Shown here: in pieces, positions 28,275 to 36,945 of the stretch
Layout of the letters: the number at the start of each line of letters is the position of its first letter
Position numbering within the stretch: the first letter of the stretch is position 1
Assembly: GCA_017405865.1 (NCBI GenBank)
Contig: JAFQZN010000008.1
Location: forward strand, 1-64,000
Reading direction: 5' to 3'
Source of the DNA: Oscillospiraceae bacterium
GTDB taxonomy: Bacteria > Bacillota > Clostridia > Oscillospirales > Oscillospiraceae
DNA: 64,000 nt
Translations under genes and position numbers: made by a program
Notes under the pieces: model-generated
Told to the model about the DNA's origin: nothing
What the model saw: the letters and a program-made list of their open reading frames with translations, nothing else
The model's database searches: none

Positions 28275-30686
28275 ATGAAATACGAATTTACTTCGATTGA
28301 ACGCAAATGGCAAAAGATATGGGAAGAAAAAGCGCTGTATAAGGCGGTCAACGGCGCGGACATGAAGAAGTTCTACGCCCTGATTGAGTTCCCGTATCCC
28401 TCCGGCGTGGGTCTGCACGTCGGGCATGCCCGTCCCTACACCGCGATGGACGTGATCGCAAGAAAGCACCGCATGCAGGGCGAGAACGTCCTGTTCCCGA
28501 TGGGCTACGACGCCTTCGGCCTGCCGACAGAGAATTACGCGATCAAGAATCATATTCATCCTGCCATCGTGACGAAGAAGAATATCGAGACCTTCCGCAG
28601 CCAGCTCAAGGCGCTCGGCTACAGCTTCGACTGGGATCGTGAGATCAACACCACAGATCCGTCATATTTCAAATGGACGCAGTGGATCTTCCTTCAAATG
28701 TTTAAGAACGGGCTTGCCTATAAGTCGAAGATGCCCGTCAACTGGTGTACCTCCTGCAAGTGCGTGCTTGCAAACGAGGAGGTTGTGGACAACGTCTGCG
28801 AACGCTGCGGCAGCCCCGTGATCCGCAAGGAGCAGAGCCAGTGGATGCTCCGCATTACCAAGTATGCACAGCGCCTGCTGGACGATCTGGACGATCTGGA
28901 CTTCATTGAGCGCGTCAAGCTGCAGCAGAAGAACTGGATCGGCCGCTCTACCGGCGCGGAGGTGAGGTTCTCCTCCACGCTCGGCGACGAGATTTTGATC
29001 TATACGACCCGTCCCGATACTCTCTTCGGGGCGACCTACATGGTGCTTTCCCCGGAGCACAGCCTCGTACATGCGTGGATGGATCGGCTGGAAAACGCCG
29101 ACGAGGTAAAGGCCTATCAGGCGGAGGCAGCCGCAAAATCCGATTTTGAACGCACCGAGCTTTCCAAGGAAAAGACCGGCGTGATGCTCAAGGGCGTCAT
29201 GGGAATCAACCCCGTCAACGGAAAAGAGATTCCGATCTTCATCTCGGACTACGTGCTTTCCACCTACGGCACCGGCGCGATCATGGCGGTTCCCGGCCAC
29301 GACGACCGCGACTGGGAATTTGCAAGAAAATTCGGTTGTGAGATCATTGAGGTCGTCAAGGGCGGCAACGTGGAAGAGGCCGCATTCACCGATTGCGCGA
29401 CCGGCATCATGGTCAATTCCGGCTTCCTCGACGGCATGAGCGTCGAAGAGGCAAAGGAAGCGATCATTGCATGGCTGACCGAGAAGGGAATCGGCGAGGC
29501 AAAGGTCAACTTCAAGCTGCGCGACTGGGTCTTCTCCCGCCAGCGCTACTGGGGCGAGCCGATCCCGATCATCCACTGCCCGAAGTGCGGCGCCGTCCCG
29601 ATGGACGAAAAGGACCTGCCGCTGCTGCTGCCCGAGGTGGAAAGCTACGAGCCGACGGACGACGGGCATTCTCCGCTTGCCAACATGACCGACTGGGTCA
29701 ACACGACCTGTCCGTGCTGCGGCGGTCCTGCAAAGCGCGAGACGGATACCATGCCCCAGTGGGCAGGCTCCTCGTGGTACTTCCTGCGCTACATGGATCC
29801 GCACAACGACGAGGCGCTGGCCTCAAAGGAAGCGATGGAATACTGGAGCCCCGTGGACTGGTACAACGGCGGCATGGAGCATACGACGCTCCATCTGCTC
29901 TACAGCCGGTTCTGGCATAAATTCCTCTACGATATCGGCGTTGTGCCGACCAAGGAGCCGTATGCAAAGCGCACCAGCCACGGCATGATCCTCGGCGAGG
30001 GCGGCATCAAGATGTCCAAATCCAGAGGCAACGTCATTAACCCCACCGACGTCATCGCGGAGTACGGCGCGGACACGATGCGCACGTATATCATCTTTAT
30101 CGGCGACTTTGAGAAGCCTGCCTCCTGGGCGACCAATTCGGTCAAGGGCTGCAAGCGCTTCCTTGACAAGGTCTGGAATCTTGCAGAGACGGTCAATGAC
30201 GCGGAAACGCAGTATTCTGCGAAGAACGAGGCGATTCTGCACAAGTCGATCAAGAAGGTCACCTCCGATATTGACGCACTGAAGGGTAATACTGCACTTG
30301 CGCAGCTCATGACGCTGACCACCGCGCTGTCGGATAATGGCTGCAACAGCGCCGAGCTGAAAACACTCCTGCAGCTGTTGAGCCCGTTTGCGCCGCATAT
30401 TTGCGACGAGATCTGGCAGCAGCACGGCTTCGAGGGGATCTGCTCCATTTCCGCCTGGCCTTCCTATGACGAGGCAAAGTGCAAGGACAGCGAGATCGAC
30501 ATGGCGGTGCAGGTCAACGGTAAGCTGCGCGGCACGATCCACGTGCCTGCTGATCTGGACAACGACAGCGTCGTCAAGGCCGCGACCGAGGACGAAAAGA
30601 TTGCCCGCTTCCTTGAAAAGCTGGGCGGCAGCATCATTAAGACGATCGTTGTAAAGAATAAGCTCGTCAATCTGATCGTAAAGTAA
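28275..30686 (+). CDS. leuS: Leucyl-tRNA synthetase
   Basis: An 803-residue class I aminoacyl-tRNA synthetase. It has the HIGH-type motif in [17 protein letters not shown], a CP1 editing domain (about 220-400, with [15 protein letters not shown]), cysteine pairs CTSCKC with CERCGS and CPKCG with CPCCG, the KMSKS motif in [14 protein letters not shown], and the C-terminal VQVNGKLRG segment. It follows rsfS by 3 bases. No T-box leader was seen, so it is probably expressed from the upstream operon. Confidence 0.97.
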   Translation: MKYEFTSIERKWQKIWEEKALYKAVNGADMKKFYALIEFPYPSGVGLHVGHARPYTAMDVIARKHRMQGENVLFPMGYDAFGLPTENYAIKNHIHPAIVTKKNIETFRSQLKALGYSFDWDREINTTDPSYFKWTQWIFLQMFKNGLAYKSKMPVNWCTSCKCVLANEEVVDNVCERCGSPVIRKEQSQWMLRITKYAQRLLDDLDDLDFIERVKLQQKNWIGRSTGAEVRFSSTLGDEILIYTTRPDTLFGATYMVLSPEHSLVHAWMDRLENADEVKAYQAEAAAKSDFERTELSKEKTGVMLKGVMGINPVNGKEIPIFISDYVLSTYGTGAIMAVPGHDDRDWEFARKFGCEIIEVVKGGNVEEAAFTDCATGIMVNSGFLDGMSVEEAKEAIIAWLTEKGIGEAKVNFKLRDWVFSRQRYWGEPIPIIHCPKCGAVPMDEKDLPLLLPEVESYEPTDDGHSPLANMTDWVNTTCPCCGGPAKRETDTMPQWAGSSWYFLRYMDPHNDEALASKEAMEYWSPVDWYNGGMEHTTLHLLYSRFWHKFLYDIGVVPTKEPYAKRTSHGMILGEGGIKMSKSRGNVINPTDVIAEYGADTMRTYIIFIGDFEKPASWATNSVKGCKRFLDKVWNLAETVNDAETQYSAKNEAILHKSIKKVTSDIDALKGNTALAQLMTLTTALSDNGCNSAELKTLLQLLSPFAPHICDEIWQQHGFEGICSISAWPSYDEAKCKDSEIDMAVQVNGKLRGTIHVPADLDNDSVVKAATEDEKIARFLEKLGGSIIKTIVVKNKLVNLIVK

Positions 30687-30750
30687 TACGACGCTTTCGG
30701 AGAATCCGATCGCTTTTTCGCAAAAAAGCAAAAATAATTGAAGAAATTGC

Positions 30751-30779
30751 TTGACAATCAGAAGAACGAAAGCTATAAT
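30751..30779 (+). promoter_or_regulatory. rpsU promoter (consensus)
   Basis: Perfect TTGACA (30751-30756), 17-nt spacer, perfect TATAAT (30774-30779). The leader of about 60 nt contains a GCATCC/GGATGC hairpin before the GGAGGGAGGG ribosome site. Confidence 0.85.
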
Positions 30780-30848
30780 CATTGTTGCCGTAAAACGGCC
30801 CTGAAAGCATCCTGGATTTAGCCGGATGCGTCGGAGGGAGGGAAATCA

Positions 30849-31031
30849 ATGTCTGAAATCCGTGTTAAAGAGAACGAGTCTTTGGAGAGTGCTCTGAAGC
30901 GCTTCAAGAGAAGCTGCCAGAAGGACGGCGTCATCGCCGAAGTAAAGAAGAGAGAGCATTACGTCAGCCCGAGTCTCAAGCGGAAGCAGAAGTCTGAAGC
31001 TGCTCGTAAGAACAAGAGAAGAGGCTATTGA
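30849..31031 (+). CDS. rpsU: 30S ribosomal protein S21
   Basis: A 60-residue basic protein with the S21 pattern [20 protein letters not shown] and a Lys/Arg-rich C-terminus ([17 protein letters not shown]). It has its own consensus promoter and terminator, so it forms a strongly expressed single-gene unit. Confidence 0.96.
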   Translation: MSEIRVKENESLESALKRFKRSCQKDGVIAEVKKREHYVSPSLKRKQKSEAARKNKRRGY

Positions 31032-31051
31032 TTTCCGTTTTCACAAACATC

Positions 31052-31082
31052 AAAGCTCCTTGCGAAAGCAAGGAGCTTTTCA
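31052..31082 (+). terminator. Rho-independent terminator of rpsU
   Basis: A 12-bp stem AAAGCTCCTTGC closed by a GAAA tetraloop (31052-31079) is followed by a short T-run. Confidence 0.8.
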
Positions 31083-31100
31083 TACATTGGAGTGATATTT

Positions 31101-32078
31101 ATGCTGAACTTAACGAAGGAAGTCATTTCTGCAATTGAAAAAGGGGAGCGCGTTGTGCTCTGCACGATCCTTGCCAGCTCCGGCTCCTCGCCGCGCGGCG
31201 CAGGTACGAGAATGGCGGTTTTTTCTGATGGCAGAACGGTCGGCACGGTTGGCGGCGGCAAGGTTGAGCTGCTTGCTGCGCAGGAAGCCATGGAGGTTCT
31301 GAAAACCGGAAACACGCATATCCGCGCTTTTTGCCTTGCGCCGGATCAGGTCGCCTCGATCGGCATGATCTGCGGCGGCAACGTGACGATTTACTATCAG
31401 CTGTTAACACAGGCAGAGCTGCCGATTCTCCTTCAGATGCGCCAAGCGCTGCAGACCGACGCAAATAGCTGGCTGCATTTGACAATCAGGGACGGCTTTG
31501 TAGAGCGCTTTGAAATCGTCGGAGCAGAAGAGGCTGCCATGCAGCCGGAGCTTTACACGCATCAGGCAATCTATCAAAAGGGAGAGCCGGTCGTTTACGT
31601 CGAGCCGCTGGTACGCGCAGGACGCGTCTACGTTTTCGGCGGCGGTCACGTTGGGCAGGCGCTCGTTCCCGTGCTTGCGAACGTCGGTTTCCGCGTTACG
31701 TTGTTTGATAACCGCGAGGAGCTTGCAAACCGTGCGCATTTCCCGGCTGCCGACCAGATCCTTCTCGGCGATTATCACGACATTTCCGCACAGGTCACAC
31801 TGACGGAGAACGACTACGTCGTTATTATGACGCCGGGACACCAGGGCGACTATATGATTCTGGAGCAGGTGCTTCGCTGCAAAACGAAGTACGTCGGCTG
31901 TATCGGCAGCCGGCATAAGATCGCCCGGACGCAGCAGCTTTTACGCGAAGCTGGCATTACGGAAGAGGCGATCGCTTCTGTGCATGCGCCGATCGGTCTT
32001 TCCATCGGAGCGGAAACGCCTGCGGAGATCGCGATCAGCATCGCGGCGGAAATGATCCGGTGCAGAGCAGGGATATGA
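31101..32078 (+). CDS. XdhC/CoxF-family protein
   Basis: A 325-residue protein with the XdhC_CoxI N-terminal domain (LASSGSSPRGAGTRMAVFSDG, GTVGGGKVE) and a C-terminal Rossmann domain (VYVFGGGHVGQALVPVLANV; PGHQGDYMILEQVL; YVGCIGSRHK). XdhC proteins bind molybdenum cofactor and assist its sulfuration and insertion into xanthine dehydrogenase-type enzymes. No molybdoenzyme gene is nearby; in selenium-dependent gut Clostridia such stand-alone genes accompany distant hydroxylases. ATG 31101 follows GGAG by 8 bases. Confidence 0.88.
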   Translation: MLNLTKEVISAIEKGERVVLCTILASSGSSPRGAGTRMAVFSDGRTVGTVGGGKVELLAAQEAMEVLKTGNTHIRAFCLAPDQVASIGMICGGNVTIYYQLLTQAELPILLQMRQALQTDANSWLHLTIRDGFVERFEIVGAEEAAMQPELYTHQAIYQKGEPVVYVEPLVRAGRVYVFGGGHVGQALVPVLANVGFRVTLFDNREELANRAHFPAADQILLGDYHDISAQVTLTENDYVVIMTPGHQGDYMILEQVLRCKTKYVGCIGSRHKIARTQQLLREAGITEEAIASVHAPIGLSIGAETPAEIAISIAAEMIRCRAGI

Positions 32079-32108
32079 AGATTTACGTTTTTTAGGCAAA
32101 CATTACAT

Positions 32109-32137
32109 TTGCAAAAAAGGTTACAATCTGTTACAAT
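32109..32137 (+). promoter_or_regulatory. Promoter of the 23-residue peptide gene
   Basis: -35 TTGCAA (32109-32114), 17-nt spacer, -10 TACAAT (32132-32137). The predicted start is near 32144, giving a leader of about 37 nt. Confidence 0.75.
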
Positions 32138-32180
32138 GTACATGTCCTCGCGAGACGAATTCTTCCCAGGAGGTCTGTAT

Positions 32181-32252
32181 ATGTGTAATTTCAACTATAA
32201 TTGCAATAATATCTGGCAGCTTCTTTGTTCGCTGTTCGGCTGGGGCTGCTGA
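32181..32252 (+). CDS. Uncharacterised 23-residue Cys/Asn-rich peptide
   Basis: ATG 32181 follows AGGAGG (32168-32173, 7-nt spacing) and runs to TGA 32250-32252. The peptide starts MCNFNYNCNN, continues IWQLLCSLF and ends GWGC. It has four cysteines (positions 2, 8, 16, 23), a polar Asn-rich first half and an amphipathic, aromatic second half. It is bracketed by its own good promoter and a strong terminator, so the unit is punctuated like a real gene. It is too short for ordinary gene callers. The role is unknown: a secreted or membrane-active peptide, a metal- or redox-binding peptide, or a type I toxin are all possible. Confidence 0.6.
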   Translation: MCNFNYNCNNIWQLLCSLFGWGC

Positions 32253-32291
32253 TCCATAACTGCAAGCGGCAGTCCAGTCGATGATTCTTTT

Positions 32292-32321
32292 GCAGCCCTG
32301 TCAAAACAGGGCTGCTTTTTT
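32292..32321 (+). terminator. Rho-independent terminator of the small peptide gene
   Basis: A 10-bp stem GCAGCCCTGT (32292-32301; complement 32306-32315) with a 4-nt loop is followed by a T-run. Confidence 0.85.
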
Positions 32322-32327
32322 GTTAAA

Positions 32328-32413
32328 GCGACAGTCCACCGGACTGTCGCCAAGAGCCGCCTTTCAAGTCCATTAGTAGTCAGAACCAAAAATGAAGAGG
32401 TCACGAATGTGAC
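32328..32413. repeat. 86-bp direct repeat, copy 1, containing a tRNA-Val 3'-end-like segment
   Basis: It starts with a perfect hairpin (GCGACAGTCC, 3-nt loop, complement), continues with TTTCAAGTCCATTAGT, which resembles the tRNA-Val T-arm/acceptor 3' side, and ends with the left arm of the tRNA terminator (AAAAATGAAGAGGTCAC). Copy 2 at 32468-32553 differs at only two positions. Confidence 0.85.
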
Positions 32414-32467
32414 ATAAGTTCAAAAAACAAAATGGACTCGCTTTTCTGCGGAAAAGCCACGGCGGTT

Positions 32468-32553
32468 GCGACAGTCCACCGGACTGTCGCCAAGAGCCGC
32501 CTTTCGAGTCCATTAGTAGTCGGAACCAAAAATGAAGAGGTCACGAATGTGAC
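32468..32553. repeat. 86-bp direct repeat, copy 2
   Basis: 84 of 86 positions match copy 1, at a 140-bp period. Here TTCGAGTCCATTAGT matches the tRNA-Val 3' segment exactly in inverted orientation. The copy runs directly into the terminator and the tRNA, forming a long imperfect inverted repeat centred near 32547. Confidence 0.85.
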
Positions 32554-32565
32554 CTCTTCATTTTT
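32528..32565 (-). terminator. Terminator of the tRNA-Val gene (bidirectional shape)
   Basis: A 17-bp stem (AAAAATGAAGAGGTCAC and its complement) with loop GAAT. On the minus strand the stem ends in a T-run directly after the tRNA CCA end. Confidence 0.75.
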
Positions 32566-32641
32566 GGTGGAGACTAATGGACTCGAACCATCGACCTCCT
32601 GCGTGTGAAGCAGGCGCTCTAACCAGCTGAGCTAAGCCTCC
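32565..32641 (-). tRNA. tRNA-Val (anticodon CAC)
   Basis: The minus strand gives a 77-nt cloverleaf with CCA encoded. The acceptor GGAGGCT pairs with AGTCTCC, the D-arm contains AGCTCAGCTGGTTAGAGC, the anticodon stem CCTGC/GCAGG encloses TTCACAC (anticodon CAC), and the T-arm contains GGTTCGAGTCC. Confidence 0.95.
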
Positions 32642-32752
32642 GTAGCAGGGCTATTATAACATATATTTTGTAAAATGCAAGGTCTTTTTTTCGCATACAG
32701 CTGGGATGAACGAAAAACTGTTTTGCCTGCAGCTGCATCAGAATGCAAGATA

Positions 32753-32781
32753 TTGCTCTTTTTGTATCAATATGGTATAAT
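32753..32781 (+). promoter_or_regulatory. msrA promoter
   Basis: -35 TTGCTC (32753-32758), 17-nt spacer, TGg-extended perfect -10 TATAAT (32776-32781). Confidence 0.7.
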
Positions 32782-32830
32782 TTGTAAAGTATGTGTGATA
32801 TAGCTTATCTAAATAGCGGAGGTTTGCGAT

Positions 32831-33316
32831 ATGAAAGCATATTTTGCAGGCGGTTGTTTTTGGTGCGTGACGCCGATCTATATGGTCTACGGCGTTGACA
32901 AGGTCGTGTGCGGCTATTCCGGCGGTAAAGAGAAAAACCCTTCTTATAAGGACGTAAAGAAACAAAAGACGGGGCACAGAGAGACGATCGAGCTGGAATA
33001 TGATCCGGCGAACGTTTCCTATGAAGAGCTTCTCGAAATCTTTTTTGCCAATGTCGACCCCTTTGATCCGGAGGGGCAGTTCATCGACAAGGGTCATTCC
33101 TATACGCTCGCGATTTACTTTACCTCCGAGGAAGAAAGAACCCTTGCCGAAGCACGGATCAAGCGGCTCGAGGCGGAATCCGGAAGGGAAGTCTGCGTTG
33201 CGCTGGAACCGTTCTCTGCATTCTATCCTGCGGAAGAGGAGCATCAGGATTATTACCTGAAGCACCCTGCTGAATTTGAACGGGAATTGATAGAATCCGG
33301 CAGAAAGCCGGGATAA
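32831..33316 (+). CDS. msrA: Peptide methionine-S-sulfoxide reductase MsrA
   Basis: A 161-residue enzyme repairing oxidised methionine. The catalytic motif GCFWC is at residues 8-12, followed by the family segments GYSGG, GHRETIELEYDP and the FEPFSAFYPAEEEHQDYY-type substrate region (LEPFSAFYPAEEEHQDYYLK). No MsrB domain is fused. GGAGG lies before the ATG. Confidence 0.95.
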   Translation: MKAYFAGGCFWCVTPIYMVYGVDKVVCGYSGGKEKNPSYKDVKKQKTGHRETIELEYDPANVSYEELLEIFFANVDPFDPEGQFIDKGHSYTLAIYFTSEEERTLAEARIKRLEAESGREVCVALEPFSAFYPAEEEHQDYYLKHPAEFERELIESGRKPG

Positions 33317-33320
33317 TCGG

Positions 33321-33692
33321 AAAGAGAGACCGCTTTCGAGCGGTCTCTCTCCAGACTGTCAAAAAAGTCCGTAACCGTCGAAATAGAGTTACGTATTCCA
33401 CCGCGCCTGTCATTGCGAGGTTTGCGGAGCAAACCGTGGCTGCGCAGCCGTTGGCGGCTTGCCGCCTTACGGATGCGGCGTACCCCTTGCGGGTGCAATC
33501 TGTCCCTAAAGGGTTAGGAAGAGGTAGTGTTTATTGAGTATTTCGACTTACTGCGCAACTTGCACTCTACCGTATCTATATACGCCTACGAGTGCAAGTT
33601 GCTTGTCTTCCGAACTTTTTGACAGCCTATCAGCGTGTCGAAAAAAGTTTTTCGACACGCTGAAGAGAGACCGCTTTCGAGCGGTCTCTCTC
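33321..33692. repeat. 372-bp MITE-like intergenic element with nested inverted repeats
   Basis: The same self-complementary hairpin (GAGAGACCGCT, TTCG loop, complement) marks both ends (33324-33349 and 33665-33690). Inside, CTGTCAAAAAAGT near 33356 is inverted at ACTTTTTGACAG near 33617. A third pair, GCAACTTGCACTC and its complement, lies near 33552-33603. A fourth hairpin (GTGTCGAAAAA and complement) is near 33634-33660. The core has TGTCATTGCGAGGTTTGCGG, which resembles dispersed CATTGCGAGG intergenic repeats in Firmicutes. No coding is seen. Confidence 0.65.
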
Positions 33693-33693
33693 T

Positions 33694-35409
33694 TTACCGT
33701 TGCCAACGGGTCAAATAGTATTCGTTAATATTCTGTTCCAGCAGGTCTGCGGCCTCCTGCTCGGCATAGGTCCACGCTCTCCAGTCCGTATTGCGCCGAC
33801 CGAGGATATTAACCGTCGGTTCGGTATCCGTAACCTTGAACAATTCGTCTGCATGCCAGGAAAGGATCCGTTTCGCTTTTTCAGAAACCGCGAAGTCATC
33901 GTCGTGGATCAATTCATAAACGTAGGGAACGACGGTGGGGGAATCCAGCTCGCTGATCGTTTCCATGTCGATGGCGTCGAGGCGGCCGCTTTGATAGGCG
34001 CGGATATTGTACGCCGCAACCAGGCGGTCGGTATCGGCGTAGGTTGCGAACAGAAGCAGCAGCGTCGCCGTGACGAGCGCGATCTTCATATAAGGAACGT
34101 TCTTTTTGAACAGACGTATCGACACGGAAACGAATAGGACGACGAGTAGGACCGTGAACAGGAACGTCAAAATGCGCAGGTGGGTCATGCCGAAGCTCTC
34201 AATATACAGACAGATTTTGGAAAGAACTGTCGCCGCCAAAAACAGCGAGAAGATGCAAAGGAACAGCGACAGCAGCTTCACGGCGCGCGGCATTTTTCCC
34301 TCTGCTTTTTTGCACAGCAGACCGGCGAGGAAAACGATCAGCAGATTGATCGCGCAGATGATCGACATTTCAAAGAAGCCCCGGCGGGCGTACTGCGCGA
34401 CGCTGTAGCCGCGCGGCAGAATGCCGGCAAAGCCGTTGAAGAAATAGGCAATCTGTGTGAACAGATACACGGCGTAAATCGCGCAAATCATCGACAGGAA
34501 GGCGATGATAATGACGGATTCCAGACTGCCTCCGTATTCCTTTTCAGACGGTTTTCGATCCTCGCGGGGAATGCAAAGCGCTCTGCCGAACAGAAGAAAG
34601 AATACCAGAACGCCGAACAGGATGGAAACGAGAAGTTCTACGACCACATCCGTCGAGATGTTGGAGAGCAGGCCTTCAAACGCAGCATCCGAAAGAATCA
34701 GCAGGGGGATGATGACAACAAGGAAGGGAAGCGCGATGGCAATGCCGATCAGAACGCTGCTCACCTTGCGCTTCTGCATCGTCCCGTCGGGCGTGTTTTT
34801 ATGGAAGAGCGCATAGGCGGCGTAGTGGATCCTGCCGAAGGTCAGAACGAACATCGTACGGCAAAGGTCGGCGATCGAGCGGAAGCCGTCATATCTGCGC
34901 TGCTGCATGAATTCCGTGTAGATAACCCCGGAAAGAAGGAACAGCGCGTTGATGACGAAAAAGACGTTGCTGCCGGTTACCGAGAACGAAACCGCGAGCG
35001 CGAGATAAGCGATACAGCAAAACACGCCGTAGAAGGTGACCGTTTTGCGCTGCTTGAACAGATAAACGGCGAGGGTAAAGAAGAGTCCTGCCGTAAAAAT
35101 GCTTGCTCCGAGGCCGGGATGCGTGGCGTAGATGTAGGAATTTGCGCAAAGCAGGCTGAAGCAAAGCAGAATCAGCGCAAAAATTATGCCCTTCCGATCC
35201 GTGCCAAAGTACTGCCTTCTGACCGGAGGCCGAATTACCGGCTGAAACGTCTGTTGAAAGCGTTCCGGGTCTTGCGGCATCGGCGGTTGCATGGATTGCT
35301 GCATCGGTGGTTGCATGGGCGGCATCGGTTGCTGTGCGGGAGGCGGCTGCATGGGCGGAGCATAACCGTATAATTGCTGCGGATTTGGTTGTTGATTCAT
35401 ATCCTGCAT
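33694..35409 (-). CDS. Multi-pass membrane protein, DUF4153/DUF4173-like
   Basis: A 571-residue protein. Residues 1-60 are a Pro/Gln/Met-rich low-complexity tail (repeated PPMQ). About 12 hydrophobic segments fill residues 75-460, and a soluble helical C-terminus of about 110 residues follows. The block LPRGYSVAQYARRGFFEM matches the conserved core of DUF4153/DUF4173-type integral membrane proteins, whose function is unknown. The ribosome site AGGAG (35417-35421) gives 7-nt spacing to ATG 35409 and only 1 to ATG 35415, so the shorter start is chosen. Confidence 0.8.
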   Translation of the reverse strand: MQDMNQQPNPQQLYGYAPPMQPPPAQQPMPPMQPPMQQSMQPPMPQDPERFQQTFQPVIRPPVRRQYFGTDRKGIIFALILLCFSLLCANSYIYATHPGLGASIFTAGLFFTLAVYLFKQRKTVTFYGVFCCIAYLALAVSFSVTGSNVFFVINALFLLSGVIYTEFMQQRRYDGFRSIADLCRTMFVLTFGRIHYAAYALFHKNTPDGTMQKRKVSSVLIGIAIALPFLVVIIPLLILSDAAFEGLLSNISTDVVVELLVSILFGVLVFFLLFGRALCIPREDRKPSEKEYGGSLESVIIIAFLSMICAIYAVYLFTQIAYFFNGFAGILPRGYSVAQYARRGFFEMSIICAINLLIVFLAGLLCKKAEGKMPRAVKLLSLFLCIFSLFLAATVLSKICLYIESFGMTHLRILTFLFTVLLVVLFVSVSIRLFKKNVPYMKIALVTATLLLLFATYADTDRLVAAYNIRAYQSGRLDAIDMETISELDSPTVVPYVYELIHDDDFAVSEKAKRILSWHADELFKVTDTEPTVNILGRRNTDWRAWTYAEQEAADLLEQNINEYYLTRWQR

Positions 35410-35445
35410 ATACATTCTCCTTTGCTAATTGCATTTGTTACGCTT

Positions 35446-35474
35446 ATTATAGCACCGAAATTATCGTATGTCAA
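35446..35474 (-). promoter_or_regulatory. Promoter of the DUF4153-like gene
   Basis: Minus strand: perfect TTGACA (35474-35469), 17-nt spacer, TGc-extended perfect TATAAT (35451-35446). Confidence 0.8.
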
Positions 35475-35517
35475 TAATAATTTATTGAAATGTCAATTGT
35501 ACTTTGCTTTTTCAGAG

Positions 35518-35546
35518 TTGAAAATGGAACCGCAATCGGTTATAAT
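35518..35546 (+). promoter_or_regulatory. queA promoter
   Basis: -35 TTGAAA (35518-35523), 17-nt spacer, perfect -10 TATAAT (35541-35546). No preQ1 riboswitch is apparent in the short leader of about 25 nt. Confidence 0.75.
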
Positions 35547-35577
35547 ATAAAGGATTTTTACGAAAAGAGCTGAAACG

Positions 35578-36603
35578 TTGAAAACAAGTGATTTTTATTA
35601 CGATCTTCCGCAGGAGCTGATCGCACAGACCCCGCTCGAACGTCGCGACGGCTCGCGCCTGCTGGTCATGCGGAGGGAAAGCGGTGCGCTGGAACACCGC
35701 CATTTTTACGATATAATCGACTATTTGCGCGAAGGCGACTGCCTCGTGATGAACAATTCGCGCGTTATTCCTGCGCGGCTGATCGGAAAGCGTGTTCCCT
35801 CCGGCGGCGCGGCGGAAGTCCTGCTTTTGACCGATCGCGGCGACGGCGTTTGGGAATGCCTTGTCCGCCCTGCCAGAAAGCTGCATGTCGGCGCGGAACT
35901 TTCCTTCGGAGAGGGGAAACTGACGGCAACGGTCAAGGAAGAAATGGCAGAGGGGAACCGACTGGTTCAATTCCATTATGAAGGTATCTTCCTCGAAATC
36001 CTCGAACAGCTCGGCAAGATGCCGCTGCCGCCCTATATCAAGGAAGAGCTGCAGGACGGCGAGCGCTATCAGACCGTCTATTCTAAGGTCAACGGCTCCG
36101 CCGCCGCGCCAACTGCCGGCCTGCATTTTACCAAGGAGCTTCTGGAAAAGATCGCTTCCAAGGGTGTCAAGCTCGCCTATGTGACGCTCCACGTCGGTTT
36201 GGGAACGTTCCGCCCGGTCAAGGTGGATGATGTGACGCAGCACCACATGCACAGCGAATTTTGCATGATGTCGAAAGAGACGGCTGCGCTCCTGAATGAG
36301 ACGCGGGCGGCAGGCGGCCGCATCGTCTGCGTCGGCACGACCTCCTGCCGCACGCTGGAATCTCTCGCGGATGAAAGCGGACGCTTTTCCGAAAAGTCCG
36401 CGTGGACGGACATTTTCATCTATCCCGGCTACCGGTTCAAGGCGATGGATGCTTTAATCACGAATTTCCACCTGCCGGAGAGCACGCTGATTATGCTGGT
36501 ATCCGCCTTCGCAGGTTATGATCACGTGATGAACGCCTACCGCGAGGCGGTCAAAGCGCGTTACCGTTTTTTCTCCTTTGGCGACGCGATGCTGATTCTT
36601 TGA
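35578..36603 (+). CDS. queA: S-adenosylmethionine:tRNA ribosyltransferase-isomerase QueA
   Basis: A 341-residue enzyme that makes epoxyqueuosine in tRNA by transferring the ribosyl moiety of SAM. Hallmarks are [46 protein letters not shown] and [19 protein letters not shown]. The start is TTG 35578 with a modest ribosome site. With tgt 0.7 kb downstream it covers two steps of queuosine synthesis; a toxin-antitoxin pair lies between them. Confidence 0.95.
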   Translation: MKTSDFYYDLPQELIAQTPLERRDGSRLLVMRRESGALEHRHFYDIIDYLREGDCLVMNNSRVIPARLIGKRVPSGGAAEVLLLTDRGDGVWECLVRPARKLHVGAELSFGEGKLTATVKEEMAEGNRLVQFHYEGIFLEILEQLGKMPLPPYIKEELQDGERYQTVYSKVNGSAAAPTAGLHFTKELLEKIASKGVKLAYVTLHVGLGTFRPVKVDDVTQHHMHSEFCMMSKETAALLNETRAAGGRIVCVGTTSCRTLESLADESGRFSEKSAWTDIFIYPGYRFKAMDALITNFHLPESTLIMLVSAFAGYDHVMNAYREAVKARYRFFSFGDAMLIL

Positions 36604-36609
36604 CTTCTC

Positions 36610-36659
36610 TATCGTTTGTCAATATATATATTGACAAACGATAGGCTTTTGTATATACT
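36610..36659 (+). promoter_or_regulatory. relB-yafQ promoter embedded in a 34-bp palindrome
   Basis: A perfect 34-bp palindrome (half site TATCGTTTGTCAATATA, 36610-36643) contains the -35 TTGACA (36631-36636) in its right arm. The -10 TATACT is at 36654-36659 after 17 nt. This is the expected arrangement for autoregulation by a RelB-type antitoxin-toxin complex. The palindrome also follows queA and could fold in its transcript. Confidence 0.8.
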
Positions 36660-36684
36660 ATCCTATAGAAAGGTGGTGCTACAA

Positions 36685-36945
36685 GTGGCAAATGTCAATA
36701 TCAGATTGGATGATGCAACCAAGGCGCAGTTTGACGCCTTCTGCAGTGAAGTGGGACTCTCCGTCAGCGCAGCCTTTAATCTGTTTGCAAAGCGGGTAGT
36801 CAAGGAGCAGCGAATTCCCTTTGATATTACAACAGAGGTTCCCAATGCAAAAACGCTGGCAGCGATGGAAGCGGCAGAAACCGGACTGGATGTATACGGA
36901 CCGTTCGATACGGTTGCTGAGCTTATGGAGGCGTTGAATGCTTAG
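36685..36945 (+). CDS. RelB/DinJ-family antitoxin
   Basis: An 86-residue protein with the ribbon-helix-helix N-terminus of RelB/DinJ (NVNIRLDDATKAQFDAFCSEVGLSVSAAFNLFAK). A flexible C-terminal half would cover the toxin. GTG 36685 follows AAGGTGG by 8 bases and is preferred over the upstream frame extension, which lies inside the promoter. It overlaps the toxin gene by 8 bases. Confidence 0.9.
   Translation: MANVNIRLDDATKAQFDAFCSEVGLSVSAAFNLFAKRVVKEQRIPFDITTEVPNAKTLAAMEAAETGLDVYGPFDTVAELMEALNA

Noticed and set aside
26409..28559. Very long minus-strand frame (716 codons) and similar long antisense frames, e.g. 2989-4506 plus
   Set aside because: They lie opposite well-supported genes (nadD, LCP, rsfS; ABC exporter). 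They are shadow frames caused by GC-rich codon usage, rich in Arg/His/Asp with no domain.
35547..35577. PreQ1 riboswitch before queA or tgt
   Set aside because: Leaders are too short and show no preQ1-type pseudoknot.
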